This document shows positions 41,190 through 44,904 of a DNA stretch of 44,904 nt, one piece after another (positions within the stretch are counted from its first letter, which is position 1; each line of letters begins with the position of its first letter). The stretch covers positions 1-44,904 of the forward strand of contig JAFMBM010000022.1 in the NCBI GenBank assembly GCA_017858515.1. Direction: 5' to 3'. The notes under the pieces were generated by a model. It searched no databases. It was not told the DNA's origin and was given only the letters and a program-made list of their open reading frames with translations. The stretch is from Cryomorphaceae bacterium (lineage in GTDB: Bacteria > Bacteroidota > Bacteroidia > Flavobacteriales > Schleiferiaceae). Position numbers and translations under genes: made by a program.

Positions 41190-43763
41190 ATGCGAATTCT
41201 CTTTTCTTTTTTCCTTACTGTTTTCTTTTTCTTTCCTTCTATCTGGGCTCAAAACCTTCCCGTGCAGTTAAAGGTGAATATGAAAGGACACAGCATTCAT
41301 CCGCAAGGAATCAGCGTTGCAGGAAACTTTCAGTCGCTTTTAGGTGGATCCAACTGGACTCCCGGTAGCCTTTGGCTCAGCGATCCCGATCAAGACAGTA
41401 TTTACGAAATCAACTTCCAACTCCCTCAAGGGCGCTACTACTATAAGTTCATCAACGGCAATTCCTGGTCCGATCCCAACGAGCTACTAGGTCCCGATTG
41501 CGGCGCTTCGGATGGAGGTATCAATTTCAATCGATTGCTCATTGTTGGTAAAAACGGAGTCAATATGCCCGCTCATGGTTTCGATGCCTGCGAAGGTTTA
41601 GTCACTTTTCGGGTGGATATGCAGAACGAATCCGTTGATCCTATTGGCGTTTTTGTAACAGGAGATTGGATTTATGCTGCGGGATATGGAGTTACATGGG
41701 AAACCGATGCCCTTCCTCTATTCGATCCAGATGGAGACAATATCTATGAAACCGTTGCCTACATTCAAGACAGTGCCAACCCTCAGCGCTTTCTCTATTA
41801 CAACGGAAACTCCATCAGCAGTGCCGAGCAACCCAATGGCCCTTGCATGTCGCCCACGGCCCTCGTTGCCCGAAACCTTATTCCTTCCTCTCTTCCTCAA
41901 AAACTTACACCCGTTTGTTTTGGTAGCTGCGATCCTTGCAGCTTTTCCATCGACACCAATCTGCGCACCTATTGGTGGAACGAAAAGGTCTTCTATCAAA
42001 TCTTTGTCCGCAGCTTCTACGATTCAGATGGAAACGGAATCGGCGACTTTCAAGGCCTCATTCAAAAACTCGATTACCTCAATGATGGCGATTCTACTAC
42101 GCATACCGATTTAGGAATAGACGGAATCTGGCTCATGCCCATCAATTCTTCTCCTTCCTACCACGGCTATGATGTTACCGATTATCAGGCCATTAATCCA
42201 GATTATGGCAGCATGGCCGACTTTGAAGCTTTTCTAGACAGTGCCCATGCGCGCGGTATTAAGGTTATTATGGACTATGTAATGAACCACAGCAGCAGTC
42301 AACATCCTTGGTTTCAGGCTTCGCGCTCTAGCCCTAGCAGTCCCTTCCGAGACTGGTATATCTGGAGAAATACCAATCCGGGTTTCAACGGCCCGTGGGG
42401 TCAAGGTGTTTGGCATTCCTATGCTTCTAACTTCTACTACGGTTTGTTTTGGGGAGGGATGCCCGATTTAAACTACGATGAGCCCGCCGTAAAGACCGAG
42501 ATTTTTAACTCTGCTACCTTTTGGCTCAATAAAGGAGTAGATGGATTTCGGTTGGATGCGATTAAGTACCTCGATGAAGACTTTCCCGTCTTAGAAAATA
42601 CGCCACGAACCTTCGCCCTCATTGAAGAATTTAAGCAGACCTTATTGAATACCAATCCGGAGGTGTATACCGTAGGCGAAGTGTGGAGCAATACCAGCTC
42701 CATTCTTCCTTATGTAGACAGTACTCGAATGGATCATTGCTTTGAGTTTGACCTGGCCAGCAATATGCTCACTTCCATTATTCAGGGCCAAAGCAGTTCG
42801 CTCCAAAACCACTTGAATTTTATAAATACCGCCTATCCACCTTTGCAATTCGCGCCCTTTTTAAGCAATCACGATCAAGACCGAGTCTTTAGCGTATTGG
42901 CAGAATCCACTCCAAGAATGAAACAGGCTGCGGCCTTATTGTTGGCTATGCCCGGCACTCCTTTCATTTATTATGGCGAAGAATTGGGAATGACAGGGAC
43001 TGGAGCCCATGAAAACATTCGCACTCCTATGCAATGGAGCAGCGGACAACAAGCTGGATTTACAGCTGGAACTCCATGGCATCCGGTGAATTCAAACTAC
43101 ACCAATCGGAATGTGCAGCTTTCCAGCCAAGATCCCAATAGCCTGTTGAATCTTTACAAAAAGTTGATTGCCGTAAGACAAAATGAGGTCGCTTTGCAGA
43201 AAGGCTATTATCTGGCAGCAGAAAATACCCATCCTTCCGTACTTGGCTTTATGCGCATTCACCGACAAGAAGCCATTTTGGTCTTGAGCAATATGAGCGA
43301 CCAAAATGCCAACAGCAGCAGCACGCTAACGCAGTCTACCCTACAAGCGGGCTCGTATTGGGCCGTTGATTTGTTGGAAGGAGATACCCTCGGTTCTATG
43401 GTATTGGATGGAGTAGGTGGATTTCAATTTTCGTATTCCTTGCTTGGAAGGCAAACGGTGTATTTGAAGTTAATCGCTGGAAATGGGGTCTCCCTAGAAG
43501 AGCGAGAAAGGATGGATGGAATTACAGTATACCCCAACCCTGCCAAGGATAAACTCTATATTCGCTTTAATGCAGAAAATCCATCCAACCGAAAGCTAGA
43601 ATGGACTCTCACGGATGCCTTGGGAAGATTGCAAATGGAAGGCGTTAGTACAGATGAGAAAATCGCGGAAATTTCTATTCAGAGCCTATCTGCCGGGCTG
43701 TATTCTTTAGAACTTACGGATGAAAAAGGAATGCGTTGGATAGAGCAAATACTCGTTCAATAG
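41190..43763 (+). CDS. Secreted alpha-amylase family (GH13) enzyme with T9SS type A sorting domain
   Basis: An 857-residue secreted glycosidase acting on alpha-glucans. After a signal peptide (ILFSFFLTVFFFFPSIWAQ) come two related beta-sandwich modules (about 23-120 and 135-245), each starting with a VTFRVDMQ/VQLKVNMK strand, probably carbohydrate-binding. The GH13 barrel begins at WWNEKVFYQIFVRSFYDSDG; catalytic residues are Asp456 (DGFRLDAIKY), Glu497 (TVGEVWSN) and Asp562 (LSNHDQDR), with MDYVMNHSS as conserved region I. The C-terminal 80 residues (VYPNPAKDKLYIRF to the final QILVQ) are a type A sorting domain for type IX secretion. No SusC/SusD pair is nearby. Confidence 0.95.
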   Translation: MRILFSFFLTVFFFFPSIWAQNLPVQLKVNMKGHSIHPQGISVAGNFQSLLGGSNWTPGSLWLSDPDQDSIYEINFQLPQGRYYYKFINGNSWSDPNELLGPDCGASDGGINFNRLLIVGKNGVNMPAHGFDACEGLVTFRVDMQNESVDPIGVFVTGDWIYAAGYGVTWETDALPLFDPDGDNIYETVAYIQDSANPQRFLYYNGNSISSAEQPNGPCMSPTALVARNLIPSSLPQKLTPVCFGSCDPCSFSIDTNLRTYWWNEKVFYQIFVRSFYDSDGNGIGDFQGLIQKLDYLNDGDSTTHTDLGIDGIWLMPINSSPSYHGYDVTDYQAINPDYGSMADFEAFLDSAHARGIKVIMDYVMNHSSSQHPWFQASRSSPSSPFRDWYIWRNTNPGFNGPWGQGVWHSYASNFYYGLFWGGMPDLNYDEPAVKTEIFNSATFWLNKGVDGFRLDAIKYLDEDFPVLENTPRTFALIEEFKQTLLNTNPEVYTVGEVWSNTSSILPYVDSTRMDHCFEFDLASNMLTSIIQGQSSSLQNHLNFINTAYPPLQFAPFLSNHDQDRVFSVLAESTPRMKQAAALLLAMPGTPFIYYGEELGMTGTGAHENIRTPMQWSSGQQAGFTAGTPWHPVNSNYTNRNVQLSSQDPNSLLNLYKKLIAVRQNEVALQKGYYLAAENTHPSVLGFMRIHRQEAILVLSNMSDQNANSSSTLTQSTLQAGSYWAVDLLEGDTLGSMVLDGVGGFQFSYSLLGRQTVYLKLIAGNGVSLEERERMDGITVYPNPAKDKLYIRFNAENPSNRKLEWTLTDALGRLQMEGVSTDEKIAEISIQSLSAGLYSLELTDEKGMRWIEQILVQ

Positions 43764-43870
43764 CCCGTTTCTGCAAGTTCTCAAGCGGAGGCTCATACCC
43801 CCTTCGGAGAAAAATAGCGATTGAACTTATTGAAAAAAAGACCCGAAAAAGATCTTTTAAAGTAGAAATG

Positions 43871-43906
43871 AAAAAGCCTTCTTGTTTTTGTACAAGAAGG
43901 CTTTTT
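43871..43906. terminator. Bidirectional intrinsic terminator
   Basis: A perfect 15-base-pair stem (43871-43885 with 43892-43906) around the loop TTTTGT, with T5 on the plus strand and T5 on the minus strand. It lies between the convergent amylase and TonB-C-like genes. Confidence 0.85.
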
Positions 43907-43912
43907 CTAGAT

Positions 43913-44680
43913 TTAACAACCCAGCATTCCAAAAGAGATCGCCAATTCTTGGTCTACTTTTTCCCCTTTCTCATTTTCAGCGGCTTCCCAGTCTCCTTCT
44001 AAATGGGTTAATAGATCAATCATGGTATCATCTATATCCGCATAACCAGATGTTCTATCCAACTTCACATTGGTTATTTGGCCCGTCTTATCAACCGTAA
44101 AATACAATTTGGCCGGTCTTAATTTTTTCTCATCTAAGTTGAGGGTGTTCTCTTTATTGTTCTTGGCGAAATAGGCAAGCAATTTCTCCTTTCCGGCTTT
44201 GTAGACGGCTTGTTTTTCTGGAACAACCGTTAAATGCGGACTGTAGTAGTTGAACTCTGCTTCTCCTGTTACCGGGTTCTGTGAATAAAACTCCGTGCGA
44301 ACAAGGAAGCAACTGGAATACTGGGCCGAATGTAAAAACGCCAGCTGCGCTTCAGTAAGCATTTCCGACTCACCCTTAAAGCGGATATTCGTCTGTTTAT
44401 CGTTTTCAATAAAGATCAATTCCGTACTCTTTAAAGTAACAATGCGTTGGTTCTCTTCTGGCGTATTAAACTCGGTTACGCGGACTACCTCATTTAGGAA
44501 TTGCTTTGTAATAGGATCGTAGCGCGGTCCTAAATCGTAAAAGAAATCGACTTCAACAACTTCTTTTTCGTCGCTAGCGACTGTATTGCACTGTGGCTCT
44601 TCATACATAAATCCATAACTAAAAGCCATTAGGCCAATGCTAAGAAGTACTGCGCTTAACATTTTCGCATTCTTTTTCAT
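43913..44680 (-). CDS. Exported protein with TonB-C-like C-terminal domain
   Basis: A 255-residue protein with an N-terminal hydrophobic segment (KMLSAVLLSIGLMAFSYGFM) that may be a signal peptide or anchor. The middle part is soluble and polar. Residues about 185-250 (LRPAKLYFTVDKTGQITNVK, TSGYADIDDTMIDLL) resemble the TonB C-terminal fold that contacts outer-membrane receptors; the Lys-rich TonB linker is absent, so it is not a canonical TonB. Start: the frame reaches 44743, but those residues lie upstream of a TAGATTTG promoter box, so the ATG at 44680 (MKKNAKML) is preferred. Confidence 0.75.
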   Translation of the reverse strand: MKKNAKMLSAVLLSIGLMAFSYGFMYEEPQCNTVASDEKEVVEVDFFYDLGPRYDPITKQFLNEVVRVTEFNTPEENQRIVTLKSTELIFIENDKQTNIRFKGESEMLTEAQLAFLHSAQYSSCFLVRTEFYSQNPVTGEAEFNYYSPHLTVVPEKQAVYKAGKEKLLAYFAKNNKENTLNLDEKKLRPAKLYFTVDKTGQITNVKLDRTSGYADIDDTMIDLLTHLEGDWEAAENEKGEKVDQELAISFGMLGC

Positions 44681-44704
44681 TTCAATATATTTTATCGTTC
44701 GATT

Positions 44705-44712
44705 CAAATCTA
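44705..44712 (-). promoter_or_regulatory. -7 box of the TonB-C-like gene
   Basis: The minus strand reads TAGATTTG, a full TAnnTTTG match, 24 bases before the ATG at 44680. It argues against the longer start at 44743. No TTG at the 19-base spacing. Confidence 0.45.
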
Positions 44713-44904
44713 TACTGCCGAAAAGCTTCCTTCTGTTTCCCAAGTGTAAAATGATGTAACCGCAGTGTAAAAAAGAGTAGTGAGACCTAGAACAAGGAGT
44801 AAATGCCGATTCTTTATAGTGTTATCGGATCCATAGAGCCGCAAACTTCCATTCCAGCACTGCTCTCTCTTGACCCACTCTGTGCTATCTGCCTATCTCT
44901 TAAA

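Noticed and set aside
44710..44892. 61-codon minus-strand open frame at the right edge with a hydrophobic stretch (HLLLVLGLTTLFYTAVTSFY)
   Set aside because: No ATG or GTG start lies in the frame, it begins after a TAG inside the window, and it runs into the promoter box of the next gene. It could be a remnant but nothing supports a gene.
1..44904. Search for CRISPR arrays, insertion sequences, phage genes, toxin-antitoxin pairs and integration sites
   Set aside because: No regularly spaced repeats, transposase motifs, terminal inverted repeats, integrase or attachment duplications were seen. The name holin for the protein at 569-952 reflects a family label, not a prophage.

Overview
The window looks like a chromosomal segment from a marine-type Bacteroidota, most likely order Flavobacteriales. 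The evidence is a type IX secretion sorting domain on the amylase, Bacteroidota-type families (DUF3098, DUF5686, DUF2911, HTH_34 regulators), almost no Shine-Dalgarno sequences, and promoter boxes of the TAnnTTTG type instead of the classical -10. I see no phage, insertion sequence, CRISPR array or rRNA. The gene content is mostly conserved housekeeping with a few accessory islands, so the unusual signals are mainly at the level of regulation and small genes.

Layout. 1-1208 (minus): envelope-stress-like operon YtxH, holin-like membrane protein, unknown protein, AI-2E-family permease (cut by the window edge). 1209-1816: a gene-poor gap with direct repeats and coding-like scraps. 1817-6676: SDR reductase, a YdeI-type protein ending in a CDGSH iron-sulfur motif, a CAU-anticodon tRNA, a collagen-motif lipoprotein, a HAD phosphatase and RecJ. 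6694-12678 (minus): M23 peptidase, tryptophan 2,3-dioxygenase, DUF3108 protein and LeuRS, with a terminator hairpin directly in front of the dioxygenase start codon. 12768-17289: ftsX, DUF3098, uppP, truB and queA, a cell-wall and tRNA-modification block interrupted by one reversed membrane gene. 17352-22225: a large DUF5686 outer-membrane-type protein and an MMPL/RND transporter.

22226-28169: a gap with possible microproteins, a retropepsin-like protein, a MarR regulator with an SbtA-type bicarbonate permease, an orphan terminator that may end a small RNA, and a tightly overlapping acyl-CoA module (unknown protein, PaaI thioesterase, thiolase, PaaY-like hexapeptide protein). 28262-32811: S9A oligopeptidase lipoprotein, NtrY-like histidine kinase, enoyl-CoA hydratase. 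32912-34758: S4 RNA-binding protein, DUF2911 protein, and a membrane protein/HTH pair with the best promoter in the window. 34799-40424 (minus): sucA, sucB and fhs as one apparent operon. 40524-44680: an outer-membrane beta-barrel, a T9SS-secreted alpha-amylase and a TonB-C-like protein.

The most general observation is that TAnnTTYG boxes sit very close to many start codons. At four genes the spacing is exactly four bases, which would put the transcription start at the start codon and predicts leaderless mRNAs.
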